This document shows, piece by piece, positions 32,340 through 42,829 of a stretch of DNA of 64,000 nucleotides. The notes under the pieces were generated by a model. The model saw only the letters and a program-made list of their open reading frames with translations, made no database searches and had not been told where the DNA came from. Origin of the DNA: Notospermus geniculatus (lineage: Eukaryota; Nemertea; Pilidiophora; Heteronemertea; Lineidae); the NCBI GenBank assembly GCA_002633025.1, contig NMRB01001405.1:121063-185062 (forward strand), given 5' to 3'. The translations under genes were made by a program, and so were the position numbers. Numbering within the stretch: the stretch's first letter is position 1; each line of letters opens with the position of its first letter.

Positions 32340-32356
32340 CTTGGTCACCGGAGTTT

Positions 32357-32813
32357 CTAAGTCGGGAATCCCGACATAGAATATTTTAAGTCGGGAATCC
32401 CGAGATAATAAGTCGGGAATCCTGAGATAATAAGTCGGGAATCCCGAGATAATAAGTCGGGAATCCCGACATAGAATATTTTAAGTCGGGAATCATGAGA
32501 TAATAAGTCGGGATTCCGGAGATAGTAAGTCGGGAATCCTGAGAAAATAAGTCGAGAATCCCGAGATAATAAGTCAGGAATCCCGAGATAATAAATCGGG
32601 AATCCTGAGATAATAAGTCAGGAATCCCGAGATAATAAGTCGGGAATCCTGAGATAATAAGTCGGGAATCCTGAGATAACGTATTTAAGTCGGGATTCCC
32701 GAGATAAAAAGTCGGGAATCCCACGAGATAAAAAGTCGGGATTCTCGAGATAATAAGTCGGGAATCCCGAGTTAGAAAAAAAATTATTACAATGTCCTTT
32801 ACAAGCCACCGTA
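32357..32813. repeat. Right TIR: 22-bp tandem array plus terminal 50 bp
   Basis: Inverse orientation to 20252-20815. About 20 units of AAGTCGGGAATCCCGAGATA and variants, ending CAATGTCCTTTACAAGCCAC and then CGTA. Confidence 0.92.
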
Positions 32814-32819
32814 AACTGG

Positions 32820-33234
32820 TTACCCGCACTGATCCAGTTTATTTGCGAAGACCAATATCTCATATCTCAAGTGCGAGATACGTTATGTATCGGAAGGCTT
32901 GACACGCCATTTGTCTCAAGTAGTGTCACTGATAGGCCTATATAAGGTTTAGTCATTAGACAGGTGCTTTCTCGATTCGAGATATTATTATCTCAAATAC
33001 AAGATATTTGTGTTTCAAAGCGCTTTAATACCCCACTTATCTCAAGTGGAGACGAATACTTTTCTGTGTGCAACATGTTATGTCTCTCATATCATGACAG
33101 ATAGTGCAATATATGAACAGGACGACACGTTCTTGGCGGACTCCGTACTACTTTATTTATTACTACCACTACGCACTTGCCAAACTCCTCACAGCGCCAC
33201 CTGTCTGCATTCTTCCGACCTAGTGACACAGCCA
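32820..33234. other. Intergenic DNA with ATCTCAAGTG-type short repeats
   Basis: Several CTCAAGTG/AGATAT blocks (32860-33060); no gene seen. Confidence 0.35.
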
Positions 33235-33370
33235 CCAGGGGTAACGAGCATAAAGGGGTCGTAATCCTACGTCTGGCCTAAGCCAGGCGTAGTGCTCGTT
33301 GTGGCCCTTGCACTACGCCCGGCTTAGGCCTGACGTAGGGTTACGACCCCTTTATGCTCGCTACCCCTGG
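33235..33370. mobile_element. Foldback MITE with CCAGGGGTAACGAGCA ends
   Basis: Arms of about 60 bp, including AAAGGGGTCGTAATCCTACG; 136 bp in total. Confidence 0.85.
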
Positions 33371-34547
33371 TCCCGAATATTTAGGCGGAGGATCGTGGTT
33401 CCAATACATGTCAAGTAGAATTGAACTGTTTCGTGGGCACGTACACGAAACGTTTCGTCGACCTAATTTCTTATGATTGGTAAACCGAAGCACGTGCACC
33501 AATGACGCCTCTGATTGGTGCAGAGTATGCGAAAGTGAGAACATAGATCTAATCACTTCCCATGCCTGTAACCTTCCGCAAACAAGCTACTAATTCTGAT
33601 CATTTACAGCATTTATTCGCCTCAAATCTAGTTTTTCCACATTTGATATGATGTATATTAGAATTGAAGATGATATTATGTCCAGGGATGAATGAACTTT
33701 TATATGCACTAAATAAATCATGATGATTGCATTATCGCTCTGCATGAATAAGCCACAAAGAAAAGGCTAAAACACGAAAAAATGGCCAACTTTTATAATA
33801 CACCAGTGATGTTTACAATATTTGATTTTATTTACTTTTATTTGGAGATTTGCGGTGTCAAATGTACTGGCACTATATTCCAGCCAGTTGGAAAGTGATG
33901 AGGCAGCTGGTGGTAGCGGCCCGTCCAGAAGTAGGCCGTGCATGCTCGGAAGGAACTAGTTTGCGCACTTACATGTAGCAAAACGACACGACAGTATTAT
34001 TACACCATAGTATCGAACAATGCAGTAATCCGTCGCTCTAAAACAACCAATCCTTTTTGGCATTTCGAAATGAAAGTCACGGGGTATTACGCAGTTTACC
34101 AAATTGTGGTGACAGGTTGGAGTTTGCGGCCACCTACTTTGGGTCGAGGAGAAGAAAAGTCGATCATTTCGTGTTCCGTCCTATGTCTCAAGGTCGAGAA
34201 ATGTACGACATTTGCTAAAATTTCGAAAGAAGGCAGTCTTGTCTGTCAGATGAGTGAAAGGCGGGGGACGTGTATGGAGAAGCAGGAAGCTGTGAGGAAT
34301 CCAGGAGCTAAGATGTTTCAGAAGAAGGTAATTGACCATACGCGAAATTGGCTACGAGTGTGAGTAAACCCATGTACTTGAGATCCTATTCATTATGCAC
34401 GCACCGAAATCGCTGCTGACTGAGCGTCTCGAGATTCGCAGGCGGAATGACTGGAGGTGTAAAGTAATATGTCACGTTTCTACTCCCAAGAAAATTGTAC
34501 CTGTTCTTCATGTTCGGTGAATTCCTTTGTTATTGATTATGTAATTA
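33371..34547. other. Intergenic DNA with an unassigned 141-codon ORF
   Basis: A plus-strand ORF at 33938-34363 has no recognisable motif and lacks flanking splice signals I trust. The rest is AT-rich and unassigned. Confidence 0.35.
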
Positions 34548-34852
34548 AAGGTGCTCTAGTTCGAATTGTAAACATTACGGTTTGTTTATTTACATGGTTG
34601 ATTAAAATATCTATTTTTCCTCGGACAGGTGGCAGCACCCTTTATACCAAAACATAAATGTTATCTCTATTTTTATATCTATCTTGATAAATATTCTTGT
34701 AACTGAAATATATTTATGATTTTACGCTCAAAAACGAACAAAAAGTTGTGAAAGGCGAGATTTAAAATTCGATTTTATCTGATTTGTTAGTACCAGGAAT
34801 TGACAATAGGTGGCACACCGTAATGTTTACAATTCGAACTAGAGCACCGTTA
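34548..34852. mobile_element. MITE with AAGGTGCTCTAGTTCGAATT ends, copy 1
   Basis: Inverted end AATTCGAACTAGAGCACCGTT; 305 bp, AT-rich centre. Second copy inverted at 47753-48026. Confidence 0.88.
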
Positions 34853-35344
34853 AGCTGTTATTCTTGGGACATTGCTCATTTTCTGTGGCTATAAAGCACA
34901 GTCGTCACATTGGACCATAAAAACAGTCAACTGGGGGTGTCTTTATTGCTTTTCTCAGAGGGGCCTGGACGCAAAGGACCCGGAACGCCGCGCAGCGGCC
35001 AGATAGCGAAGCTGCTGACGTCACAGGCGGTCCGACTCTGAATTTCTCCTCATGTAAGAAATTCGGCTTCTGGCAAACAGCGTGCCAAAAACACACAATA
35101 CGGCATTGTTAAGCGCTCAAACTTCGCATGAAAGTTAAGGAGGACTGGAAATGATGTATCGATGGCGCAATTAGTCACTTCGCTCAGCAGTTTGTTTGTA
35201 AATTTAGATTTAATTTCAAACTTATGATTTGATGACGTCACGATGACGTCACAGATTTACCCAAAGCGCATCATAGCAACGCTACCGTGCGTTGCCGTTG
35301 AGGTGTAGCGCACGTCACTGCTGATGCACGTCTTCGTGGCGTTG

Positions 35345-35425
35345 CACGTCTTGTTGGTTCACGGCGGCGGAATGATCGTTGCTTCACAACCCAGCGCCCC
35401 GGGTTCGAATCCCGTCCACTGCTTT
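35345..35425 (+). ncRNA. tRNA-like / pol III promoter-bearing sequence
   Basis: GGGTTCGAATCCCGTCC is a good B-box and T-loop. An A-box-like TGGTTCACGGCGG lies ~50 bp upstream, and a run of T follows. The T stem is imperfect and no clover leaf is convincing, so this is more likely a tRNA-derived SINE head or pseudogene than a working tRNA. Confidence 0.35.
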
Positions 35426-35679
35426 TTTCCCCTTTTCATCTTTTCTTCTTCTTATCAACTTTTGTATTTTATTCTTTTTTCTCTTCATTAAGTTATTTTT
35501 CGAGATGTTGCAATTGCTACAATATGCGATAATCGAGAATTACGACAGGGGTACAGCAGTCAGTATTTTCATTCTGCCTGGGCCTAATTCCAATCCTGAT
35601 GGCAAATGTATCAAAACTGCCGTAACAATAGCATAACTGGTTTTACCCATATAAAAGCAATAATGACATAGACTACTAA

Positions 35680-35732
35680 CTGTTTCCCTGGCTTCAGGGA
35701 CACCAACGTGTCCACTGAAGCCAGAGAAACAG
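35680..35732. repeat. Small perfect hairpin
   Basis: CTGTTTCCCTGGCTTCAGGG-type arm pairs with CCACTGAAGCCAGAGAAACA across a 7-nt loop. Confidence 0.7.
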
Positions 35733-36009
35733 CCCAGTGCCCCATCACCAACAACAGACCCAACAAACAAAATATCTCCTTGCCCAGTTCCTTCCACTGG
35801 ATCCAAGCAATATGAAAATGTACAACAGCTTCCCCTTAATACATGTATAAGCCCTGGTTACACATACCTAAAATCCCCTTGCTTTTCAGACAGCGGGTTT
35901 TACGAACCAGAAAAAAACACGGCGTACACACGGCGAGCCGTTGTATTGAATCTGAAAAACGCAAATGATCGCCGCGATTCTTGACGTCAGTTCACGACGT
36001 CATGACGTC

Positions 36010-36217
36010 AGCGTAGTGTAAAATGTACTATGCTCTGTCTGAATACATTAGAGCCCTCCTGCAGTTTTTTTTTCAATGTGTGCTGAAAACTAGGCCTTGA
36101 TTCTCTGAAATACCTATCAAGCAAGCATTTTGGTTACCTACACGAGGCTATGAAACCTCTGTTTGCACTCTTCTAACATTTTGAAAATATCGTAAAATTC
36201 AATACAGTGGGGCTTTA
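36010..36217. mobile_element. MITE with AAAGCC(T/C)CACTGTATTGAATTTT ends, copy 1 (truncated)
   Basis: Shares GTACTATG(C/G)TCT, CTGAATACATTAGAGC and TTCAATACAGTG(G/A)GGCTTT with copies at 48022-48296, 58210-58472 and 58624-58871. The left end is missing. Confidence 0.75.
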
Positions 36218-36289
36218 ACGAAATGGTCCATGGATCATGTGTTCACTTGGTTGGACATAATAGGGTAATGACAGGGACATCAGTTATGA

Positions 36290-36650
36290 GCAACTGGATC
36301 TAGTCATTCCCGAGTTACAGGACTTTGATGATTTTTAGGTTATGCCACCTAGCGGCCATATTGGATGGCCAATTGGGCAGGAACTTAACATGCACATAAA
36401 TCTCATCTACTAGAGGGAGCCACACGTAGGCGGTCTAAGTCAAGTCGTACCTGAGTTATAGCACTTTGATGATTTTCGGGTTACACCACCTGGCGGCCAC
36501 ATTTGATGTCTGATCCGGCCGAAACTTTACGTGCACATACAGATCATCTAGAGGGAGCCACATATCAAATGTGAATACTCTGGGTCAAGTCATTTCCGGG
36601 TTTTTTTTCCGGAGATTTTCGGGTTACACCACCATCTTACGAAAAGGACG
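36290..36650. repeat. ~130-bp tandem repeat, about 2.5 units
   Basis: Units hold ATGATTTT(T/C)(A/G)GGTTA, CACCA(C)CTGGCGGCCA and ATCTAGAGGGAGCCACA. Confidence 0.7.
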
Positions 36651-36724
36651 TAAGGCAAGATTGGTGCAACCGGACCCAGTTCTAGGACACGGTCGGAGGC
36701 GGTCCTTCTGGTCCCACCGAAGTT

Positions 36725-36912
36725 AATTTAATTTAATTTAATTTTTAATTTAATTTAATTTATTCGTGTAAACATCATGTACATAAAGAAGGATAAGATA
36801 ACATAAAACAATACAAACTGACTCGTTGGAAGATTACACTGTGTGAACGGTATAGTGGTCGCTAAGAAGACATGTAATGTAATGTATGTAATGTAATGTA
36901 ATGTAGAAGACA
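36725..36912. repeat. Microsatellites
   Basis: (AATTT)n at 36725-36765 and (TAATG)n at 36868-36905. Confidence 0.85.
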
Positions 36913-36939
36913 TGTAATATATCTTCATTAGATATACCC

Positions 36940-37140
36940 ATGATAAAAATTTGGAGATGATCCGCTCATTGGTTTAGGATTTATTGCACTTTTTGTGTTT
37001 TTGGTTTTGACCACCTGGTAACCAAGCAAAGAATCAAATCGGACCGAAATTTGGTGTCATAGGTCATCTGACCTAGAAATATACGTGCTCAAAGTTTCAG
37101 GTTAATTAGTCTCAGACACCAAGCCGTTCAATACACTCCG
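36940..37140. repeat. Copy of the ~290-bp repeat (reverse)
   Basis: Contains TGATAAAAATTTGGAGATGA and GGTCATCTGACCTAG, complementary to the family at 1-774. Confidence 0.85.
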
Positions 37141-37161
37141 CAAACTACGTGATATGAACGT

Positions 37162-37619
37162 CTGGGTTACACCGACATTTCCACTCTTACACTAGTGCAT
37201 TGTGGGTAATGCTGTAGCAGGTCACGTGACATAAGATGGCTGCATCCATTATTGGATTCTATTTCACCTCAGAACCTTCCAAGATATCTGAATCTGGCAA
37301 TGAATCGGTTGGTGAAGTGATCTGAGACAGCGTACTGGACAGCATCAACCAGTACTGCCGTTGAATTTCAGGCTGAAAACTGAGCAGGAATTGTGTATTC
37401 GTTTGGAAGACGAGGTCGAGAAATCCCAACTGACATTATATGGTCGTCGCCATGATGAGATCACATGATCACTTCTATTGCCCAATCAGCAGCCGGATTG
37501 CGATTTTCAAATGGGAGAAATCGGCGGATGGGAATGAATGACTAGCTCTGTCCCTGATTAGCTAATCAGCGATGGGTGTTGAAATAAAATCACCCAACGG
37601 AATGGGACCTGTAACCCAG
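37162..37619. mobile_element. MITE-like element with CTGGGTTACA ends
   Basis: Short inverted ends CTGGGTTACACCGAC and GACCTGTAACCCAG, 458 bp apart; interior without a gene. Confidence 0.55.
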
Positions 37620-37699
37620 ACCCTCGTATTTGCCTATGCATATACAGGACCTGGGCGCCCGAGACTACAGGTTAATAGCCCGAGCGGTTACAATGTCGT

Positions 37700-37762
37700 C
37701 GTCCATTAGCAGACGACGACGGACGTCGCACCATCGTAAGAGCTCACCCAGGTGAGCTAAAA
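37700..37762. repeat. Terminal hairpin of a repeat family
   Basis: GACGACGACGGACG is followed by AGCTCACCCAGGTGAGCTAA, a hairpin ending in CTAAAA. The same arrangement is at 52381-52433 and, diverged, at 16755-16858. Confidence 0.6.
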
Positions 37763-38158
37763 TGCGATTGATAATAAGTTCCGTAACCCGACGATAGGGG
37801 CACTGCATGTTGGCAACACTCCGTATTCAAATGGCTACTGGAGGCGTGAAATAGCCTATACGCATGCGCATGACTCATCGATTTGCATCGCCGTCTGTCG
37901 GGGTGCTTCGAACTACAGGTAGACACGGGGATTTCGCGGTTACACTACATAAATGCCCGTGTCTAATAAGCAAGGCGGATTTCAGACACGGGACCACTCA
38001 GCAACGACTCCGCTATAACTACAGCCTGTTCCTGCTTGATTTGCGGGAGAAAAAAAAGGTTTAGACGAATTTCTATTTTCCTTGATCGCCTGCTGCAACG
38101 GTTCTATGAACCAGGGATTCTGGCGCTTTATTCTGGCTTATCAAAATAACTCTTCCAG

Positions 38159-39157
38159 GACGCAGCAAGAAGAATTAAGTTTAAACTTCAAAAAGTGATC
38201 CCGTTCAGACCACCACTGAGGTTATTCAAGGCTAATTTTTGGTTTACGGACCACGCCACAGGGAAAATAGTGCAGATTCTTCGGCCGGCGGACACTCCTT
38301 ATATGAATGTTGTTGTATATGTCAACAAGTGGAACTACTTTGAAATCCAGTACAAGAGTTCGTTCTCCGCGTATAAAAAACTTATGGGCCATGTACCATT
38401 TATTTACATGGGTTATGTGCCGTTTTATTCTCGTATCAGATGGAAACAAGTCTGCACGCTTTATGACCTCAAAAGGGGGACATTTGAAGGGAACGTAATC
38501 ATACTTAGCACTAACAGATGCATTTCTGGTGGAGTGATCTATTACATAATTAAAGGATATGAGGGGAAAGTCGTCGTGTACTGCCGGCGAAATGTCTTCC
38601 GTGCCGACATTTATGACATAAAATTCGCTAACGAAACTGGTCGAGTTCATTTTGTCCTCACAAATGGAAGCGTCGTCCCTTTGAGGCGCGAACCACAAAT
38701 TATCAACAGAAATATTTACATGGTTACAAGGAAATACATCATTGGCTATCTTTTGATCGATAATTACCATGCAACAAAACACCACATTCGTCAAAAGGAA
38801 TTCTTGAATCGGTGTTATAAGCAGAGTGGTGGTAAGGGCAAATTCACTTTAAGTAAATATTCCGAAATGTTGTACGTGATTTGTCTACCGAAGTTGAGAG
38901 CAATAGGATTTAGACCTATTTTTCCTCCCACGGATCCCCTCGTTAAACAGGGTTTGGGCAAAATAACCTTCACAGAGACAATTGCAACCTTTCACCCCAC
39001 AATCATCGATTGGAACGTGTCTTATTACGATTTCAACCCGATAGATGGCACATTTTTGCATTTTAAGCACTCTCCACGGATGGTGTCAGGCATGCGAGAG
39101 TACAGGTGTATCGTTTCTGCTGAAGTTTACAGCAACTATCTTGTTGTAGGAGATTAG
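38159..39157 (+). CDS. Orphan gene A, last exon
   Basis: The frame is open from an acceptor-like CTCTTCCAG ending at 38158 to the TAG stop at 39157, about 332 codons. It begins with a basic segment and then VIPFRPPLRL. No in-frame ATG opens the domain (the first candidate start is a GTG at 38195), which together with the acceptor indicates an upstream exon. The protein is rich in Tyr, Phe, Ile and Val with short alternating hydrophobic stretches, as in beta-rich folds. I see no signal peptide, membrane helix or known catalytic motif. It resembles the exon at 42830-43912 in size, entry point, the early (I/F)PPxR motif, a VVVY/VLVY strand and a YDIKFAN / YDFHLKYAN block. Function unknown; frame intact. 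Confidence 0.7.
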   Translation, partial: DAARRIKFKLQKVIPFRPPLRLFKANFWFTDHATGKIVQILRPADTPYMNVVVYVNKWNYFEIQYKSSFSAYKKLMGHVPFIYMGYVPFYSRIRWKQVCTLYDLKRGTFEGNVIILSTNRCISGGVIYYIIKGYEGKVVVYCRRNVFRADIYDIKFANETGRVHFVLTNGSVVPLRREPQIINRNIYMVTRKYIIGYLLIDNYHATKHHIRQKEFLNRCYKQSGGKGKFTLSKYSEMLYVICLPKLRAIGFRPIFPPTDPLVKQGLGKITFTETIATFHPTIIDWNVSYYDFNPIDGTFLHFKHSPRMVSGMREYRCIVSAEVYSNYLVVGD

Positions 39158-39862
39158 AATGGTGAATCTCTACATGTTGCCATAATGGAATCAAACATAA
39201 AGGTTCAACTTACAAATTGAGCATATAAATGTGGACACAATCCCTTGAAACTTCAAACGATTTTCATTCTGACTCTTTCATATGGTAGGCAAGATCCTTC
39301 TGCATGTTTAGTGCCAATTTTGTTCATTTCTGACTAGTTGATCTTATGATTCGATAGGAATGAACCTAACCCCACGAACGATGATGTGGCAGGGTCATCT
39401 GTGTACATTTGAATAGGCTTACGTATAATTGCACATGGAACACTAACAATGGCGTTGAAAATAGCTCTGTTGTCCTCAGAAATGAAATACAACGCATCAA
39501 GTTGACAGATTCATGTTATGTACCCCCACTTCCATCAAAAAGTTGAAGCTCCTGCCTTTTACGTAAAGTCCAAATTTAGGCAGTGAGAGACATCTTGTGG
39601 CAACACAATAAGTGTATCCCTTAGTTCCTCTTCATCGTTCGCAGTTAAACCTTTATCTTTGATTCCTTTATGTTTGATTCCTTATCCATGATGCCTCGAG
39701 CAGACATGAGTCGCATTCCGAAGGAAGGAACATCGACGGGGCCGAGGAAGACAGACCCGGAACTCACACATTTTTTCACCGTTTTACTTTTTATATTCTA
39801 GGCTTTGTTGAGGGGCCTTGACAGCCGAGTGGTTATCACGTCAAGCGACAGGTCCAGGGTGT
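39158..39862. other. 3' flank of orphan gene A
   Basis: No gene seen. AATAAA-like signals are not near the stop. Confidence 0.3.
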
Positions 39863-40636
39863 AAAGGTCCGTCTACACGATCATACATATGTTCAAAACA
39901 TCATCATACATTTGTATGATGATGTATGATGATGTCCAAGCTTGTTGTGGATCTCCGTCTACACAATGCAGCTTGAACAGTTTGAACATCATCATACGTG
40001 TTGGATGCTATTCAAGTTTGTTGGGAAAACGGTCCACACCGGTCATACACTGAGGCCCGTCTACACGATCATACATTTGTTCAAAACATCATCATACATT
40101 TGTATGATGATGTTCATGGACAGATATTTGATTGTGTAGGCTGTTTTCCCAACAAACTTGAACAGCAACCAACATGTATGATGATGTTCAAATTTGTGTG
40201 ATGATGTTCATGGACAAATGTATGATCGTGTAGACTGTTTTCCCAACAAACCTGAACATGTATGATGATGTTCAAATTTTTAGCTGCATGTTTCATCTTG
40301 GCAATGCAAAACATCCCCCAAAAAATGTGTGATGATGTTCAGGTACAAATGTATGATCGTGTGGACCGTTTTCCCAACACACTTGAACATCATCCAACAT
40401 TATCCTTTCTCCATCATACTTCATATGTCCATGAATGTTGGACTGTAGATCGAAATCCACAACTAACTTGAACATCATCATACAAGTCAATCATGCCGTT
40501 TTGAACAGTGTATGATGATGTTCAAAATTTTAGCTGCATTGTCACAAGACAGAAATCGACAAACAAGCTTGGACATCATCATACAAATGTATGATGATGT
40601 TTTGAACAAATGTATGATCGTGTAGACAGCCCTTTA

Positions 40637-41184
40637 ACCCTTTAGTGCCTAGTGTCCACAAACGTGTACATTACGTAATACCTGTTTATATCACACATCA
40701 ATAAAAACATGTCCCACTTTCACCCCTTGACATGATCAAAAGCCTCAAGTCCACATGTGTGGACATTTAGTTCTCATTATCAATGATAGATGGCAGCACT
40801 AGTCAATGTGCAATGCTGTTGAAGGTGATGTCCACATATGTGGACAACAGGCCGTCGAGGAATATGATTTTTTCAAGATTCCTTTTCGATTTATTTCCGT
40901 GATTGGCTATTGTAACAGGATTAAAATCAGTTTGTAGTCTAAGTTGATGTCCTCCTTGATTATGATGATGATCATGGTGATGTTGATGTACTGTGAGACA
41001 AAATGGCTGATTCAGAACCATTCCTGCATAACCTGGTGTCCACATATGTGGCCGCTTGAAAATGATTGGCTGATGCAATTTTTTTAAACAAAAATACATA
41101 TTTGTCTTAAATACACCCAAAAAAGGTCTAGTGACACGATTTAGAGGTTTTGCCTACAAAAAATCCATTTGAGGCACTAAAGGG
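40637..41184. mobile_element. MITE with CCCTTTAGTGCC ends, nested in the cluster
   Basis: Ends CCCTTTAGTGCC(TA) and GAGGCACTAAAGGG; internal GTGTCCACA(T/A)(A/G)TGTGGAC palindromes at 40660, 40750, 40830 and 41040. Confidence 0.8.
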
Positions 41185-41610
41185 CTAAGGGCCCGTCTGC
41201 ACGATCATACCCCGGGGATCATACATTTGTTCAAAACATCATCATACATTTGTATGATGATGTCCAAGCTTGTTGTGGATTTCCGTCTACACAATGCAGC
41301 TAAAATTTTGAGCATCATCATATATCATCGTACATTGTTCAAAACAGCATCAGCAACTTGTATGACGAGGTTCAAGTTTGTTGTGGATTTCGATCTACAG
41401 TCCAACATTCATGGACATTTGTATGATGAAGTATGATGGAGAAAGGATAATGTTGGGTACTGTTCAAGTTTGTTGGGAAAACCGTCCACACGATCATACA
41501 TTTGTCCATGAACATCATAATACAATTTTTTTGGGATGTTGTGCATTTGTTAACAAGATGAAACATAACTAATCAAACTTTTTGGTTACTCTTTCTACAT
41601 GTAGATGTAT

Positions 41611-41766
41611 TTAACACGACGTCTCTACCAGTGTTCCCTGGTCATTGTCAAGTGTACAACTGAATGTTAGTGAAGTTTCTTGTAGGTATGCATACAAGAA
41701 ACTTCACTGACATTCAGTTGTACACTTGACAACGACCAGGGAACACTTGTAGAAACATCGTGTTAA
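41611..41766. mobile_element. Near-perfect hairpin element 1
   Basis: Arms of about 73 bp (TTAACACGACGTCTCTACCA onward) with a loop of a few bases. Confidence 0.85.
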
Positions 41767-41768
41767 AG

Positions 41769-41892
41769 ATAATGGGTCCTATGAATAAAGACTAGCAAAT
41801 GCTTTTACTTGAATTTTACAATACAAATGCACTTTGCAATGTTGTACAAAGTAAAAGCATTTGCTTATCTTTATTCATATGACCCATTGTAT
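41769..41892. mobile_element. Near-perfect hairpin element 2, adjacent
   Basis: Arms of about 55 bp starting ATAATGGGTC, containing GCAAATGCTTTTACTT. Confidence 0.8.
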
Positions 41893-42370
41893 CACGACTT
41901 CATTGTTTACATTTAATGTTTGTAAACACGAATGTTTACATTATGTTATTTTGGACTTTTGGGACATGCCAACCCAACAAAATGAATACTATTGGAATCA
42001 ACAGAATTTCTAGTGGGGCATGCCACCAACAAATTACTCATAAGACAAAGAAAGCCTGGACATAAGCAAACAAAATGTAAATAAACAATGAATTTCGTGG
42101 CCCGCGAAAATACCCGTGATACATATCTTTAAATAAATCTAGAAAGAGTAACCAAAAAGTTGGATTAGTTATTCGAAACCTTTCTAAAAATGCCATTAAA
42201 GCGGTTTTTAAGATGAAACATGCAGCTAAAAATTTGAACATCATCATACATGTTGGTTGCTATTCACGTTTGTTGGGAAAACAATCTACACGATCAAACA
42301 TCTGTCTATGAACATCATCATACAGTGATGATGTTTTGAACAAATGTATGATCGTGTAGACGGGCCTTTA

Positions 42371-42600
42371 CGTTTTTCAGTGTAGCATTTTTCTGTGTGA
42401 TTCCCATTGTTCGGATCACACTGGGAATACTCACTATTTTTCTGTGTGTCGCTGACTGCCAAGTCGCCGCTTATTCTGTCAGTCTAATGAAATGTCACAC
42501 TAGCACACGTGCCTCATTGAAAAACGTTCACCAAAGGGCCACTAATGCGGTGGCGTCGGCTCTGACGAAAAATAATCAAGTACAAATCAAACTGTAATAG
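42371..42600. mobile_element. Element fragment sharing sequence with 44612-44795
   Basis: TTTTCAGTGT, TTCTGTGTGATTCCCATTGT and CATTGAAAAACGTT blocks recur inverted at 44612-44795, so two related copies flank orphan gene B. Confidence 0.65.
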
Positions 42601-42829
42601 TGTCAGCGCTCCTACAAGCCTGGGCTACCGGAATAAGCGGCAGTTACAATGGGACATGCATTTGGTGACAGAGTCTGCGGTGACCAATTGCCTCCCATTT
42701 AATAGAAGGGATGCATCAGAGACGGGGTACATTTGATTATATTACACCGGGTTCGAAACTAGAGTGGACCCTCGGCTTTTTCAACTGCTACAAAATTATG
42801 GGTTAAGTTCTTTTTCATCGTATTTATAG

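Larger units (their letters stand above)
20252..32813. mobile_element. 12.6-kb IS3EU-like DNA transposon carrying a SAM-HECT gene
   Basis: The outer ends are perfect inverted copies beginning TACGGTGGCTTGTAAAGGAC, flanked by AACTGG at 20246-20251 and 32814-32819. Each end continues into a ~450-560-bp array of a 22-bp unit (GATTCCCGACTTATTATCTC), oriented inversely at the two ends. Inside are a two-exon transposase with an rve/DDE core (minus, starting 18 bp from the right array) and a spliced SAM-HECT gene (plus). A 6-bp duplication with TAY-type ends fits what I recall of the IS3EU superfamily. The interior also holds a satellite-like array and at least nine foldback insertions, which account for much of its length. 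Confidence 0.88.
39863..42370. mobile_element. Nested MITE cluster with CGTCTACACGATCATACATT ends
   Basis: Left end AAAGGTCCGTCTACACGATC, right end GATCGTGTAGACGGGCCTTT (42350-42370). The inside is filled with dozens of ACATCATCATACA / TGTATGATGATGT blocks and further terminal copies near 40048, 40610 and 41190, so at least two to three elements are nested or fused. Confidence 0.8.

Noticed and set aside
33938-34363. 141-codon ORF
   Set aside because: No motif, composition or neighbour evidence; kept only as an unassigned ORF in the region note.
38222-38794. 190-codon minus-strand ORF
   Set aside because: Antisense shadow of orphan gene A.
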